A stretch of 64,000 nucleotides of DNA. It comes from Flaccisagitta enflata. Its lineage: Eukaryota > Chaetognatha > Sagittoidea > Aphragmophora. The position numbers and the translations under genes are program-made. The stretch covers positions 23,064,001 to 23,128,000 of the forward strand of contig OZ231127.1 of NCBI GenBank assembly GCA_965153355.1, read 5' to 3'. The notes under the pieces were generated by a model. It saw only the letters and a list, made by a program, of their open reading frames with translations, ran no database searches and had not been told where the DNA came from. Below are positions 37,878-62,017 of the stretch, in pieces (within the stretch, counting starts at the first letter, position 1; each line of letters begins with the position of its first letter).

Positions 37878-38318
37878 CCGCACCCTCCTTCCCTCTACCT
37901 CCATCTCCATCCCCTCTCCCTCTCTCTCCCTCCCCTCTCTCTCTCCTTCTGTCCCTCCCTCCCTCTCTCCCTCCCTCTCTTCCTTCTCCCTCTCTCCCTC
38001 CCTCCCCCTCACCCTCCTTCCCTCTCCCTCCATCTCCTTCACTCCCCCTCCCCTCTCACTTTCTTCCTCTCTCCCTCCCTCTCTTTCTCTCTCCCTCCCC
38101 CTCTCCGTCCCTCTCTCTCCCTCCCCCTCCCTCCCTCCCTCTCCCTACCCCTCTCCCATCCTCCCTCTTTCCATCCTTCTTCTTCCCTCCCTCTCTCCCT
38201 CCCTCCCTTCCTCTCCCTCCCTCCCTCTCCCTCTTTCCCTCCCTCTCCCTCTTTCCCTCCCTCTCCCTCTCCCTCTCCCTCTCTCCCTCGCCCTCCCTCC
38301 CTCCCTCACCCTCCCTAT
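37673..38318. repeat. GT, CT and CCCT satellite block
   Basis: GT units (37675-37742), then CT units (37820-37875), then a degenerate CCCTCTCT minisatellite to 38315. The three long leucine/serine-rich open frames are repeat translations. Confidence 0.95.
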
Positions 38319-38319
38319 G

Positions 38320-39885
38320 CCTCTGCTGAACTCATTTTTGTTGTTACTTAGGGCCCAAAATTGAGATCAATGAAAAATATAGATCTTTTAAAAAATGCGG
38401 AAAATGTGAAAAAATAAAAAAAGATTAAAAAATTCATAGCGCCTAAAGTATTGGTCCCACAGTGCCCTGCTTTTTTCCAGAAGGTGTAAAAAAGTGCCCT
38501 CTTTCACCCTGTACCAAATTCAGCCACGGGCGAGCCTAGTTCTGACCCAACTTTCCCAAATTGTCTCAAGCGAAAAAGGGAAACATTAATTCCTAACCCG
38601 GAACTCAAAAAATCGAAAAACGTTTTTCGATTTTTTTCCCAATGATTACAGGGGCCAGCGCAATAAGAAAAATGACATCTATAATTACCCAAAATAATGA
38701 GTAGATTTTTTTAAAAGATATCATATATTAATCAATGTAATTGTAAGCAATATTCCTGCATGTTGTCTACTCAGAATATGGATATTTAAGTAGAAAACCA
38801 TGAAAATGTGTTCTAGAACAAACAAGCATGATAGTAAATGAAGCATTTAAAAAAATATATATCTTAATTTCTATTCTCCTGGTTTCATTTATATTACGTC
38901 TGCCCCTGCCCCATTATCCCAAATCAAGACGGATTCCACTGTACCAACGCAGACAAGATGACTCAGATGCAAAGAAATGTGAGCATTAAGGATTTCGGAT
39001 TTAGTGTATCTTTTCAAATCATCTCAACGTCAAGCATTCACGGAGCCGGGCCTCAAAGTGGGAGATCGGAGATCGGGGTTGGGTGGGGTGGGGTGGGGTT
39101 TTTCCTCGGATAGGGGGAAAGTCGTACTTGATTACGGATAGGAAAGCAGGGAAGGTGGCGTAGAGTCTACCGCTACTAGAGAAAGTGATGAAGAAGAGCA
39201 ATGATTCGAGAAGTTTTAAAATGACTTAATTATGGAGAAGGACAAGTTGAAATTAAAATGTAGTGACGATAGAAGGGTTTGATCAATAGCAGGGCTGGTG
39301 TTCGGTGTTGGGATGACGATATATATGGAGATGGTATACAATACAAGTCAATTATGAACAGGCCTGCTATCAAATCATTATCATTTCCTATTTTGAATAT
39401 ACATGTCATGTTGCTTTACCATGCGAATAAAAAAAAAGATGCACTTTTGAATGGTTCATTCAGCCATAGAATTTAAGAGAAATCTTTTTCCTTTTAGAAA
39501 TGGCATTAGTTTGAGTAAAAATATTTCCTACATCAGTTTTGCAATCCCTATGTAAAGAGTGCATTTTAACAAAATTGTGCTTCTCTTTGCAGAGCTCTAG
39601 ATTTTATACCGTTTCAGATACGGACCTAAGATTGGTCTAAAATAAAAGATTTTTTGAAAATCTTTATGAATGATTTTTTTTTGATTCACGTAGTATGTAA
39701 AAATAATTCTTCTCTTTCAATCCTTAACCAAATTGTCCTCAAATTTGTGGCAGGGGCTTGTCTCTAAAATGTCCCTAACTATTGTCCTCATGTCCCTATA
39801 AACGGCTACCTCAGTCATGTGCGGGTGGGCAGGGGACGTATTTGAGGTCACTAGAGCATTTGGGCAGGAGCAGTGAAGCCAAAGC
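38320..39885. other. Intergenic with a family A fragment
   Basis: A family A 5' part lies at about 39797-39885 (CGGCTACCTCAGTCATGTGC, GGTGGGCAGGGG) without a 3' end. A GGGGTGGGGT run lies near 39080. No gene supported. Confidence 0.5.
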
Positions 39886-39889
39886 ATAA

Positions 39890-40560
39890 GAATAGTAACT
39901 AGTCATCCAAGGATTGTACGAGGACAGCAGTAACCGATGCTCCACTCAGAATGATCAGCTGTTGAAGTGAAGTAAGAGCACAACATTGGTTTAAAAGGCC
40001 AATGTCCTGCAGAACACAATGGTTGAGAGGGCCTAATTATGCATTGGAGGGCTAATTTCAGGCCTCAATGGTCTGGAGAGGGTTTTTAACTCAGAGTTGA
40101 AAGAACTGATTAAATGCTTGTGGGATCTGATTTTCAGGCCTGTGAGAGCCAAAATTAAGGCCTTGTATAGCTGAAATTGCTAATTTTGGGCCTGGGAGGA
40201 CTGATCTGGAACTGGTTGATTTCAGGCTTGTGAAGGCTGATTTCAGGCCTGTATTAACAGATTTCAGGCTCCAACAGGTCGCACAGATTGCATGATTGTA
40301 GAACACAGAGGGACTTGCTTTCATCCATCCATCCATCTGTTTGTTCATCCATCCATCTGTCTGTTAGTCCATCTATCCATCCATCCATCCATCAACAAGT
40401 CATCCAAGGATCGCACATGGTCAGCAGTACCCGATGCCCTGCTTGGAGTAATCAGCTGAACCAATAAAGTGAGAGCAAGGCAGCGGCCTCAAAGGGCAGA
40501 TGTCCTGTAGGACACAGGGGCGAATTTCCAGACGTCCTGAGAGGGCATATATTTGAGGCC
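39890..40560. repeat. Decayed family F foldback
   Basis: Left part GTCATCCAAGGATTGTACGA...AATGTCCTGCAGAACACAA. The core is of GGCCTG-AAATTAG units, and a second GTCATCCAAGGATCGCACAT...GATGTCCTGTAGGACACAGG lies at 40400-40520. A CCAT tandem is at 40323-40390. Strongly diverged from 34343-34865. Confidence 0.6.
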
Positions 40561-40862
40561 TCAGTGGCAATTTTTCATGTTATTCAATAGGAATTTTGTA
40601 TTATTTCAATTTCTTTTCCTCTTACCATGTTATTCAATGGGAATTTTGCATTTTTTTTAATTTTCATCAATTTTCTTTGTTTTTCAATGGGAAACATGCA
40701 ATTTTTTGTTTTTCTGTAAATTTTCTATGTTCTATTTTATTTGGATGCGGTGCCCAAAAGCTGGAATTCGGGCTTTTGCGGGCTAGATTAGAGCTACGGG
40801 TCTAAAAAGAGGGGGATAAACATATGACAACATATACAATACCAAAATTCACCCCTTTGTTC

Positions 40863-41287
40863 TACACTTTTTATTTTTTATAAGAACATCATTATTTTCT
40901 CAAAGGCTTCATGTTCTTATTTTTCAGGCAAAATTAAGCCTTCACTGTTCTTAGAGCGTTCTTAATTCTAGATAACAAACAAATTATAGTTAAATTCACT
41001 ATTGATTATTAGAAATAAATGTAATTTTATCAATAATTGCTAAAATAGATAATAAATTATAAAGTCAAGGGATAATCTTATGGCACTTATGTTAGAAGTA
41101 GCAGAATTTCATTGTAAATCTTCTAAGTTCAAGTATTTTATCAATATTTAAAAAGTTTTATTGTTAACAAAAAATTTTCTTTTAGAATTTGAAGCCTTTA
41201 TATGTTCTTAAGATGTTCTTAATTTTGGGGCAATTTGAAGCCTTGATGTTCTTATAAACTAGGTTCTTATAAAAAATAAAAAGTGTA
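40863..41287. mobile_element. Family C MITE (copy 3)
   Basis: The ends TACACTTTTTATTTTTTATAAG and CTTATAAAAAATAAAAAGTGTA are exact inverted repeats, TA-bounded, 425 bp. Confidence 0.85.
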
Positions 41288-41289
41288 CA

Positions 41290-41392
41290 AGACATTGCCC
41301 CTTTAGGGCCGCTGCCCAAAAAAGGGAAGAACCGACCGACCGACGGGCCGACATAGCGGGGTGTAGACTCGCGTAGTACGCGACTGAAAACA
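41290..41392 (+). repeat. Family A 3' fragment (copy O)
   Basis: CCGA tandem, AGCGGGGTGTAGA and the hairpin ACTCGCGTAGTACGCGACT (41367-41385). The 5' part is missing. Confidence 0.7.
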
Positions 41393-42186
41393 GTTTTAAA
41401 ATGGTAACACTAGAAATTACACTATACTCTGTCCCGGGTTCCTGGCAAAAAGCCGCAGGCCGCAGCTGTTGAGGGAGAATTGAAGATGACAAAAGGATCC
41501 AATCAGATTCATTGTCGGTACTTACTCAGCTCTGGATTGTAGCCAATCGCTGACGAGAGCGATAGAATTCAAACGCACCTGCTTTAGTATATTGACAGTA
41601 ACTTGAATGGAAAAAAGGAGGGAAGTATCTTTGTCAACACCTCGTTCCTCTGGAATGGAATTTGCATCGTCAGATTTAATTTGAATCAATTTGAAATGGA
41701 AATTTCTTTTTCACATCAGTTTCTACGAAAATGAAACCAAATGTAAATATCACTAAGTACAGTCACTATGTACAGTCGGGTGTGTCGATGCATGAACATG
41801 TATGCAAAACTTCAACACCAAGAAGTATAGGGATATAGATTTATAGACATTTAGCGTTTTTATTCTTTCAAAAATTCATCAATTTTGCGTTTTAGCGCGA
41901 AGACATTCTTTTGATTTAACAGAAATGACTCATTAAAAATGAAATCTGACTTGGGGACGGACCGACGGATGGACTGACAGAGATTAAAATTAAGACCGTT
42001 TGTAAACATTCGGTTCTTTCACACATTCTCATTTAGTCAACTACGCATTTCTCACCTATTGTTCGCGAATAAGCTACACGAACAAACTTTGTATTTACAT
42101 CATTTGAAATCCCTTGCAAAGCTAAGTAAATGAAAGTAGGTATTAATAGTTAGTCACTATTTGTGCCTTAAAATTTGAGCTTTCCA
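41393..42186. other. Intergenic, no feature recognised
   Basis: AT-rich. A short GACGGACCGACGGATGGAC stretch at 41954 is probably a family A tandem remnant. No gene. Confidence 0.45.
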
Positions 42187-42605
42187 TACACTTTTTTTTT
42201 TTATAAGAGACAACTTTTTTGAAATCAGCCTGGGTTTTCTTAAATTTCTGGCTGTTTTCAGCCTGAAATTCTTTTAAACTGTTCTTAATTTCTTCGATGT
42301 TTATAAATTTATTAATTGAATAAAAATACCTTATTTATAACAATTGTATCTTCAACTTGATAATTATCATGATCTTTTTTTACATAATGCCTGATTTCAT
42401 AGGCATAATATAAAAGAAGTTATTTCTAAAGATAGAAAAATTTGAGTACAATTCATTTTTTAGATATAAAACCAAAAAAGTTCTTTTGAAAATAACCAAA
42501 ACTAAATCTCAGCCTAGGCATTTTCTTATTTTGTTCTTAAAATTTTAGTAAATCTCAGGCTCACGTCTCTTATAAACTGGTCTCTTATAAAATAAAAAAA
42601 GTGTA
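42187..42605. mobile_element. Family C MITE (copy 4)
   Basis: The ends TACACTTTTTTTTTTTATAAGA and TCTTATAAAATAAAAAAAGTGTA are inverted, TA-bounded. Internal TTTCAGCCTG-type phrases are shared with copy 5. Confidence 0.85.
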
Positions 42606-43630
42606 CTAGAATTCAATATCGCCGCGATTCCTACTTTCGATTTTGTCTTCATAACAACTTCATATGCTCAATTATAAGAAGAATATTTGCTTAAACATTG
42701 GGGACAAATAATAGGGAAGTATGACAAAAAATTTTTTTCTCATCAAACTCCCCATTATGGGTATTGATCGATGCAGAATTGTAAGGGCTTTCATTTGATA
42801 CCCCACAACACCTATTATATCACATTTTGCATGTTATTTCACATAAAAGAGTGCTAGCCACAGTTAAGATAAATCTGTCACTTGATTTCTCCCCGATGTC
42901 ATTCATGCTATTCGCATAGAAATACGTCCTATTTGTCTTAAATTATAAAAATTATCATTTTCACTCTCAAAATGGCTGTATCTTGTTATTTCATTCTAAA
43001 ATGATATCAAAATCAACCACAGGCTAATGGAAATGATGCATGTCAAACAGCATAATTTTATTGTTTTTGCAATAAAGCAAATTTAAAGGAAAAGTTTAAT
43101 GTGTTATGGAAGGTAAACATAACTGACTCAGTCTGAAGCAGAGGGGGTGTATTGAGTGTCATTGCCCTTAATCTAGGTATCTTGACATAATTTAGTGTTT
43201 TGTTATGACCATGTGATCATATGTTGGCATTCGCTGGTTGTGTGGTCAGGTGGAGTATGAATAACACATTTAATTATCATAATCCCTCTATCCATTTTGA
43301 TTAGAGGATAAAATTCAGCTTCAGGGGAGGGCTTTGGGGGCGCTCATACTTTTGGCACCTCCCTACCTTATATTCAAAGCAGATGTGTAGTACTGCAGAC
43401 TGTCCTGGTGACATTTGATTTGATTTGAAGGAATATCTTTTTGTCAGTTGCTATGCAATCTTAGCTCAATTGATTTGTTTGTTAGTTGGTTTGTTTATTG
43501 CTGAGTTAGTCGCTCCAACAATGGGCTGCTTTAGCTTTTGGGCCCTCTACACCTCCACACTATCATATATGTGTAGTCTTTGCCTCTGAACCTTCAACAT
43601 CTGAGACAAAGTTGAGGATTTCTAAAATAA
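42606..43630. other. Intergenic, no feature recognised
   Basis: AT-rich unique-looking sequence. No coding-like segment on either strand. Confidence 0.5.
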
Positions 43631-43955
43631 CCAGGGGTGTATATAATTGAGTCGCTTTTGATTTTTCCCCCCCCCTGCCTTTGATTTTCTTCCCCCGACG
43701 CAACGCGTCGCATTTTAAAATCTATGGTTTTCTTCCACCTAAAACTATAAAATAGTGTAGCTAAGGCTTAAATAGTGTTAAATTGTGTTTTACTAACTAG
43801 TTTTCATGATTTGGTACTGTCAAAAGTTATATTTTTCCCATGCCCAAATTTTCTTTTTTTCTCTTTTTTCCCTCTTTGATTTTCTTCCCCATCTCCAGAC
43901 CCTTTGATTTCCCCCCCCCACGGTGGGGGGGGGGGAAACTCAATAATATACAGGC
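43631..43955. mobile_element. Family E element
   Basis: Opens CAGGGGTGTATATAATTGAG followed by a C-run and closes with a G-run followed by AAACTCAATAATATACAGGCC. Contains the GACGCAACGCGTCGC palindrome at 43697, also seen at 3350-3367. Confidence 0.8.
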
Positions 43956-44740
43956 CTGAAAATAACCCTTGGACAACACTAGGACAAGTATAGGTCAACT
44001 AGAGGTCAACTCTGGGACAATGGAGGTTAAGATTAAGATTTCTGTGTGACAGGTGTGGGACAACCTGCACATAACTGTGACACAAACCTATACAAATCTA
44101 TAACAGTTCATAAACATCAAAATACAATTTTTTTACTTAAATGGGCCAACTTCCCGGAACTACAGCGTTATTCAGGATAAATTGAAAATTTTTCTGAAGA
44201 TAGATTTGCAATCAGCATTGTTATATTGTTCAGTCCCCATGAGTACAGCCGAGTACGGGCTCTTTTGTTCGCGTAATTAAAGTTTCTATCATGGTACTCT
44301 TAATTCTGAATTAATGAAGATTTTTGATGCGGCAAAAAAAGGTCAATCTTGTTATTTTGGGTCTTATGATGCTGAACCAACATAGTATAATCACTATTTA
44401 AGCATTTATAACAATAAAATTCAGAAATAGAAGCACATTGAAAATTTCAGTCAACTTTTTTCCATTATGCTTTATCCCTGAAACGGCTGAGCAAATGTTC
44501 CTACAAATAAAAAATCGAAGAGGCAAGTTGTTAACTTGTTGTCTTTTTCATGAAAAAATGTTTTAGACTTTCCGTTTGAGCTTTAGAAAAAAAAAATCAA
44601 AACATCAACTTATTTGAAATTGCTGAGAGATATAAGGTAATACCCCTCTTTTAGGCTTCTCAGCGGCACTTATTTTTACACATGTCTGACTATCCATCTC
44701 TCTTGACCTTACCCTAAGCAATCAACCGTCTCCGCTCACC
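43956..44740. other. Intergenic, no feature recognised
   Basis: A short GGACAA-CTAGGACAA repeat (43970-44070), otherwise AT-rich. No gene. Confidence 0.45.
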
Positions 44741-44742
44741 AA

Positions 44743-44744
<2 letters not shown>

Positions 44745-44835
<91 letters not shown>

Positions 44836-44850
44836 CCTCTCTCTCCTTGA
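44745..44850. repeat. CT microsatellite
   Basis: About forty-two CT units (44747-44832). Confidence 0.95.
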
Positions 44851-44919
44851 CTCTCACACAAAATCCCATTTTACGAGCGTCATGCACGTTTTACATCATT
44901 CACTCTAATTCGCCAACAG

Positions 44920-45007
44920 GATATCACTTACCTCTCTCGGCTATTTTTACTGCGCCCTTACCATTTCTTCATTGTGCGTGATCGGTTACGGCCTCCTTTT
45001 CGCATAA
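44920..45007 (+). CDS. Possible 3'-terminal exon of a membrane protein
   Basis: After an acceptor (CTAATTCGCCAACAG) an open stretch of 28 codons encodes one hydrophobic segment rich in Leu, Ile, Tyr and Cys ([16 protein letters not shown]...LLFA) and ends at TAA 45005-45007. This would be a last transmembrane helix at the C-terminus. No upstream exon was found, and the long CT run 70 bp before could serve as a pyrimidine tract. The family is unknown. Confidence 0.35.
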
Positions 45008-45559
45008 CCTTTCTTTTCACGCTTACGTATGCACTTAAAATTCATGATCTCTCATTCCCTCGCTGTCGCCCTCCTTTGTATTCACATTTACCTCTGTATC
45101 ATTTATCATCTCATTCCGACGGTTTCCACGCGAGGTCACGAGGGACGACGACGACGACGTTGACGACGACGAAGACGACGACAACAACAAACTTCCTCTT
45201 GGTCAGTTGAATGTATTTGGCCAACCGAGAACGACTGCTGCTGTTGACCGGTGATACCAGAGGAAGAAGGAGAATCATAGATGATGACGACGACGATGTT
45301 GACGATGTTGACGATTACGAGTACAAATACAGAAAATCACGATTGCATATTCATACACATCCAATAGCGACGATACCGACGACTGTTCACGGCAATCGCT
45401 GATGAGGCCGTTTACTTTACTGGCCCATCTCGAATTGACGGGATAGTACAACGACGCTCGTAACGAGAGATGTACTATACTCCTGGATTGATTAGCGTCT
45501 TTGTCTTACTCACAATTGGATCTCAAGCCAGTATTGTCTCTTCTCTCTTTCGTTTCATT

Positions 45560-45704
45560 TTTAGTCGCGGACACGCGACTCTACACCTTACTGTGTCGGT
45601 GGGTCGGTACGTCGGTACGAAATGTTTTAAAATTGCGTGCGGTTTTTGCATAACTGTTCCTGCCCAACCGTCCGCGACTTGATTGCCGTGTATCCGGCCT
45701 TGTT
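45560..45704 (-). repeat. Family A structured repeat (copy P)
   Basis: Reverse orientation, hairpin at 45563-45580. The 5' arm AGTCGCGGAC (complement of 45670-45679) is an exact complement of the 3' arm. It ends in CCGGCCTTGTT, directly abutting copy Q. Confidence 0.9.
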
Positions 45705-45822
45705 AGGTGCGACAAAGCACCTCTATAACTGGCTGTCTCCTGGTCGGTCGGTCTGTCTGTCTGTAACGCATTCGTTCGACGATTCACACGTCGCACCTTG
45801 TTGGCCAACTTGGCCTTGTTTC
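45703..45822 (-). repeat. Family A structured repeat (copy Q, GGTGC class)
   Basis: Reverse orientation, hairpin AGGTGC...GCACCT at 45705-45722. The 5' arm AGGTGCGAC (complement of 45790-45798) exactly complements the 3' arm GTCGCACCT. The 5' hairpin reads GGCCA-agt-TGGCC instead of GGCCG...CGGCC, a paired change. Confidence 0.85.
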
Positions 45823-45974
45823 TGTCTCTCTATCTCACCTTAATGACTTACTCTCTCTCACGGAAGAAAAATAATAAAGCTTCTCTCAAAACGTATCACC
45901 TTCGGATGTTGTGATAATGTGAGATGAATGTTGTCTTTCACTTTCTTTCCCTTGATGTATACATTTTATTCCCT

Positions 45975-45976
45975 AA

Positions 45977-46032
<56 letters not shown>
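45975..46032. repeat. AG microsatellite
   Basis: About twenty-seven AG units. Confidence 0.9.
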
Positions 46033-46034
<2 letters not shown>

Positions 46035-46417
46035 CATGAGGTTTTTACCGACTTCCTTCTCAAATTTCGACCTAATTCTCACTCCTGGCTTCTTGATTTC
46101 ATTTCAGGGTGGGAAAACATGTTTTGATTCGAAAATTGATGAAAATTGAAAACAATCTGCGAAACTCGACTATTATTAATGATCCCATGGAAAAAGGAAA
46201 ATGGACACTAGAATGAAACGGAAAAAAGAAAGAAGAAACTAAAATTTTAAGTCGAGCCTAAAAGAATAGAAGATAAGAAAACTCCAAACAACAAAATAAA
46301 TGAAAGAGAGAAAAAAAATGTCAATCTTCTTCGTAGTCGTCGATGTGATAACAAAAAGCGCCGAATCAAAGTAAATCTATTGTAAAAAAAGAACACTAAT
46401 TTATTTATTTCTTTTTA

Positions 46418-46540
46418 TTAAAAATGGTGGTTTGTGTGCCGCCGATCGCGGAAGCGAACGTCATGAGTCATCCCAAGAATGCCTTTGGTCCGTACAGGTT
46501 TGTTCAGTGCTTCCGATTCTCCATAGATAGGATGATTGAG
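46418..46540 (-). CDS. Probable 3'-terminal exon, unrecognised protein
   Basis: On the minus strand a long CT tract (46547-46588) and CAG form a strong acceptor. Forty open codons follow (starting LNHPIYGESEAL, ending in a basic, histidine-rich tail) and then TAA. An AATAAATAAATT polyadenylation motif follows within ~20 bp (complement of about 46399-46411). I do not recognise the protein. The rest of its gene would have to lie above 46.54 kb on the minus strand, where the DEPDC1-like gene begins on the plus strand, so the two would overlap unless its other exons fit within the ~190 bp before that start. Confidence 0.45.
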   Translation of the reverse strand, partial: LNHPIYGESEALNKPVRTKGILGMTHDVRFRDRRHTNHHF

Positions 46541-46544
46541 CTGA

Positions 46545-46589
<45 letters not shown>

Positions 46590-46729
46590 TGTGTGAATGA
46601 GTACATGAGTGTGAGTAAGAGTGAGTAAATGAATGAGCGTATGAGTAACGGAATCATGTTGCGCGAGAGAAAAGCTGTTTTTGGACGTAGTTGAGTGAGC
46701 CTCATCAATCATCATCTTCATGAAACCAA

Positions 46730-59187
<12,458 letters not shown>

Positions 59188-59438
59188 AAGATATTGAGAT
59201 GGCGACGATGAAAGACCTCATCCATATGAAGATTCAATGACTTTGAGTGGATTCGTGGTGTTGGCGTTGTTGGCGTAGCGCGTGGCGTGGCATCGAGAGG
59301 ATTGGCGCGGCCGTGACGCAGCGGTTGCCGGACCGATTCATCATCGTCAACGTCAGCGCATAGGTACTTTGACGGTTGGAGATCGTATGATACGCGGTTC
59401 TTTACAGTACAAAAACGATACCAGAGATTGATCAAGAT

Positions 59439-60320
59439 TTGTGTTTTTCTAACACCACAATGAGCACACATCACACACAGGCCCCGGGTGGCGACCGAGA
59501 ACCGCCGGTGTGGAAGAGGCGCGACATTTCGAGTGTAAGAAGAGAGTTGTATTTCGAATTCGCTGTCGTCCAATCGGCGTTCAGCGTCGCTTCCGTCAGT
59601 AAAGAAAGGGCTGTGTTGATAAGAGCGAATGATGCGGCGAACAAATTCCAAAAGCTTCTAAACGAGAAAATAGAGCAATACAACGCGTGTGTGATAGACG
59701 ATGTGTCAGCCGAACACGCGGCAAACGACTTGATGGTGGATATATCGGCATACCGTGCGGAACTAGACACATCCCTAAAGCCGTTGTACATAGAGGAAAC
59801 GGGGGAAGGCGAAAGGGAAGTGTCGTTCGACGCCGGTTCTCCAATCGCGAAGGAAGAGGCGCCAGAGAAAGCGGCGCCGCCGCGTTTCGAGAGACTGAGA
59901 CAACCACCAGGAGGCGGCATAATGGACAAAACAATGCGCATATCAGAGAGCGAGGAGGAGGAGGCGCCAAATGAGGAGGAGGCTCCAAATGAAGAGGAGA
60001 CTCCAAATGCGGAGGAGGAGGAGAGAGGAGCGGAAGAACCGGAAGTGGCGGAGGAAGTAAACGGCGCCGGTGAGCACCAAAATAACGCCGGCGAAAATCA
60101 GATCGCGGAAACAGCGGCGACAGGCGGCATAATGAGCAGAATCGCGGGAATGTTTAGAGGATCGTCGACGCCCCAACAAGCGAATGCGACAGAAACGGTC
60201 GCAGCGTCAGCAGGGAACCCGGCGATCCACGTGATACCCGCGACGCCGGCCGAGAGGACGCCGTCAATGAGAAGCGGCGGATCAATCGCGAGATCGATAC
60301 AGGCGAAAAAAGACAGATGA
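59439..60320 (+). CDS. BEL/Pao element, first gag-region frame
   Basis: 293 codons from ATG 59439 (a second ATG at 59460 may be the true start). The N-terminal ~110 residues are helical and carry charged coiled-coil-like heptads, followed by a Glu-rich stretch with repeated EEEAPNE units (~170-200) and a Pro/Ala-rich end. Such N-terminal gag extensions are common in BEL/Pao elements. The frame closes at TGA just after an A6 run (60306-60311), while coding-like sequence goes on in the next frame, so the break looks like an indel or a slip site. I did not find a 5' LTR or primer-binding site in 59190-59438, and the 3' LTR is beyond the window. Confidence 0.7.
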   Translation: MCFSNTTMSTHHTQAPGGDREPPVWKRRDISSVRRELYFEFAVVQSAFSVASVSKERAVLIRANDAANKFQKLLNEKIEQYNACVIDDVSAEHAANDLMVDISAYRAELDTSLKPLYIEETGEGEREVSFDAGSPIAKEEAPEKAAPPRFERLRQPPGGGIMDKTMRISESEEEEAPNEEEAPNEEETPNAEEEERGAEEPEVAEEVNGAGEHQNNAGENQIAETAATGGIMSRIAGMFRGSSTPQQANATETVAASAGNPAIHVIPATPAERTPSMRSGGSIARSIQAKKDR

Positions 60321-60762
60321 TGAACAGAGAAAAGAGAAAGAACGGATGGAAGCAAACAGAAGGCAGAGCGAAGCGGATGAGGCGGAAGCACTAAGAAAGG
60401 TTGAAGAGATAAGAAGGCAGAGAGAACAAAACGAAAAACTTCATAGAATCAAGGTGAAGGGGATTGAACGAATCCACCGAGAACAGCAACAAGCGATCAG
60501 TGACGACGATGAAGCTTCGGGCGCCAGAGAGGCGATGAGGAGACTCGAGCATTCCGTCAACGGGGGCGAAGGGAACGTACTGGATCCCAATGCCGCGGTG
60601 GAGAGCTGGGCAAAAAACAATGCCAGCGGCTCCGTTCCGACGACACCCGTAAGAGGAAAAGTACCACAAAAAAAGGGGGAAAAGAAAGTGGCACTGAAAC
60701 TCGATCTCGACAAAATACAACTGACGCCAAAAAGGATTACCACCAAGGGAATTAAAGCATGA
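60321..60762 (+). CDS. BEL/Pao element, second gag-region frame
   Basis: Continues the gag region in a different frame. It is strongly charged and predicted coiled coil (ALRKVEEIRRQREQNEKL), then a basic stretch ending near TPKRITTKG. It closes at TGA 60760-60762. The first ATG is 60346, but the likely continuity with the previous frame suggests it was once a single reading frame. Confidence 0.65.
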
Positions 60763-60779
60763 GAATGAGAAAGACGCAA

Positions 60780-62017
60780 AAAAGCTGAGAGAGAAAAAGG
60801 AGAAAATAGAAAAAGAGACGATGGAACTCATGGCAAGGTTGCAAGAACTGCACAATTCGGCGCAGCAGGTGGAGGAAGGCTTGGAGGAGCACGACGAGGA
60901 GGAGGAGGAGGAGGAAGAGGCGCCAAAGAAGCCAACCACACCGAGTTGCGCTGGAAGTGCAAATCAAGAAGAATTTGTGCGAGTCCAAATCCAGATGTTT
61001 GCGATGGCCCAACTAAAAGAAGCTCGCCCGGTGAAGAAATTCGCAGGAATAGGCAAAGGAATGAGCTTCGCCAAACATATGCTGAAGTTTGAAACGGCCT
61101 TGGAGATAGTCGGTCTGTCGGACAAAGCCAAATTGAATGAATTTCAGCACTACTTCGAGGGCGCAGCGTTCCAGCTGATTGAGGCTGAGACCTTAGAAAA
61201 AACAAACGCGGGAAAAGCGGTGAAATTGGCTATTGAGAAACTGAACAGAAAATTCGGCCTGAGGAAAGAATCAGCGATGGAGATGCTCGAGGAGTTATTG
61301 CAAGGAAAACAGGTCGGCGAGAAAGACCATAGCAGTCTGCTGATGTTTTACTGCAAGCTGCAGAGCATCCACACGCTGGCAAAAAGCACCGGCAGAGGAG
61401 GGGAATTCGAGAATAAAATGATCATCGAATCGATCCTCTCAAAAAAGATCCCACACCTGACAGCAAAATGGTCAAAGAGGGTGGTAAAGAATATGATGTC
61501 AGATGGGGAGACGTTGGGCTTTGAAACGTTCCTCGAATTCCTTGACACTGAGCATACAATCGCTAAGTTATGCTACAAAAATTCGAGTCAAGCGCAGAAT
61601 AGCAAGCCGGTAGGGGCGGCTAAAGTGGCGGCGACGACGGCGACAGCCCCGGCGAAAAGCGGCGGCAAACCAACGATAAACACGGCAGCGGCCACCACAA
61701 CAGCAGCAGCACCGACGGCTGGAAGTTGTGAACGTTGCGGAGGCCAACATCGCATCCCAGCGTGCGACATTTTCAAAAGTCTGTCCAGCGCGGATAAAAG
61801 GAAATTTTGCATAAACACTCGTATATGTTATTTGTGCCTTGAGACCGGGCATATGGCGAGAAACTGCAAGTCGACGGAAATGTGCGCCATCTGCGGCATA
61901 GGCCACCACACCCTGCTCCACCCAGACGAATCCTCGGGTGCCCCGCCTACCCCGGCGGGAACCAACGGAGGAGGAGGAGGAGGAGGAGGAGGAGGAGGAG
62001 GAGGCGGAAACGCATGA
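60780..62017 (+). CDS. BEL/Pao gag with zinc knuckles
   Basis: The frame is open across the gag domain typical of BEL/Pao elements (DUF1759-like: FAGIGKGMSFAKHMLKFE, then a helical repeat through KNMMSDGETLGFETFLEFLD). An Ala/Thr linker and a Cys/His region follow: CERCGGQH, CYLCLETGHMARNC (a CCHC knuckle) and CAICGIGHHTLLH. The end is a GGA-encoded glycine run (61970-62008) and a TGA at 62015-62017. The product would package element RNA into cytoplasmic particles. The first ATG is 60821; the earlier part is shared with the preceding frame break at about 60745. Confidence 0.85.

Noticed and set aside
37569-38351. 228-260-codon open frames on the plus strand
   Set aside because: Pure translation of GT, CT and CCCT satellites in three frames at once.
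45211-45402. 63-codon frame with an Asp-rich middle
   Set aside because: GAC/GAT-rich low-complexity DNA, no splice or family support; could be an exon but evidence is too thin.
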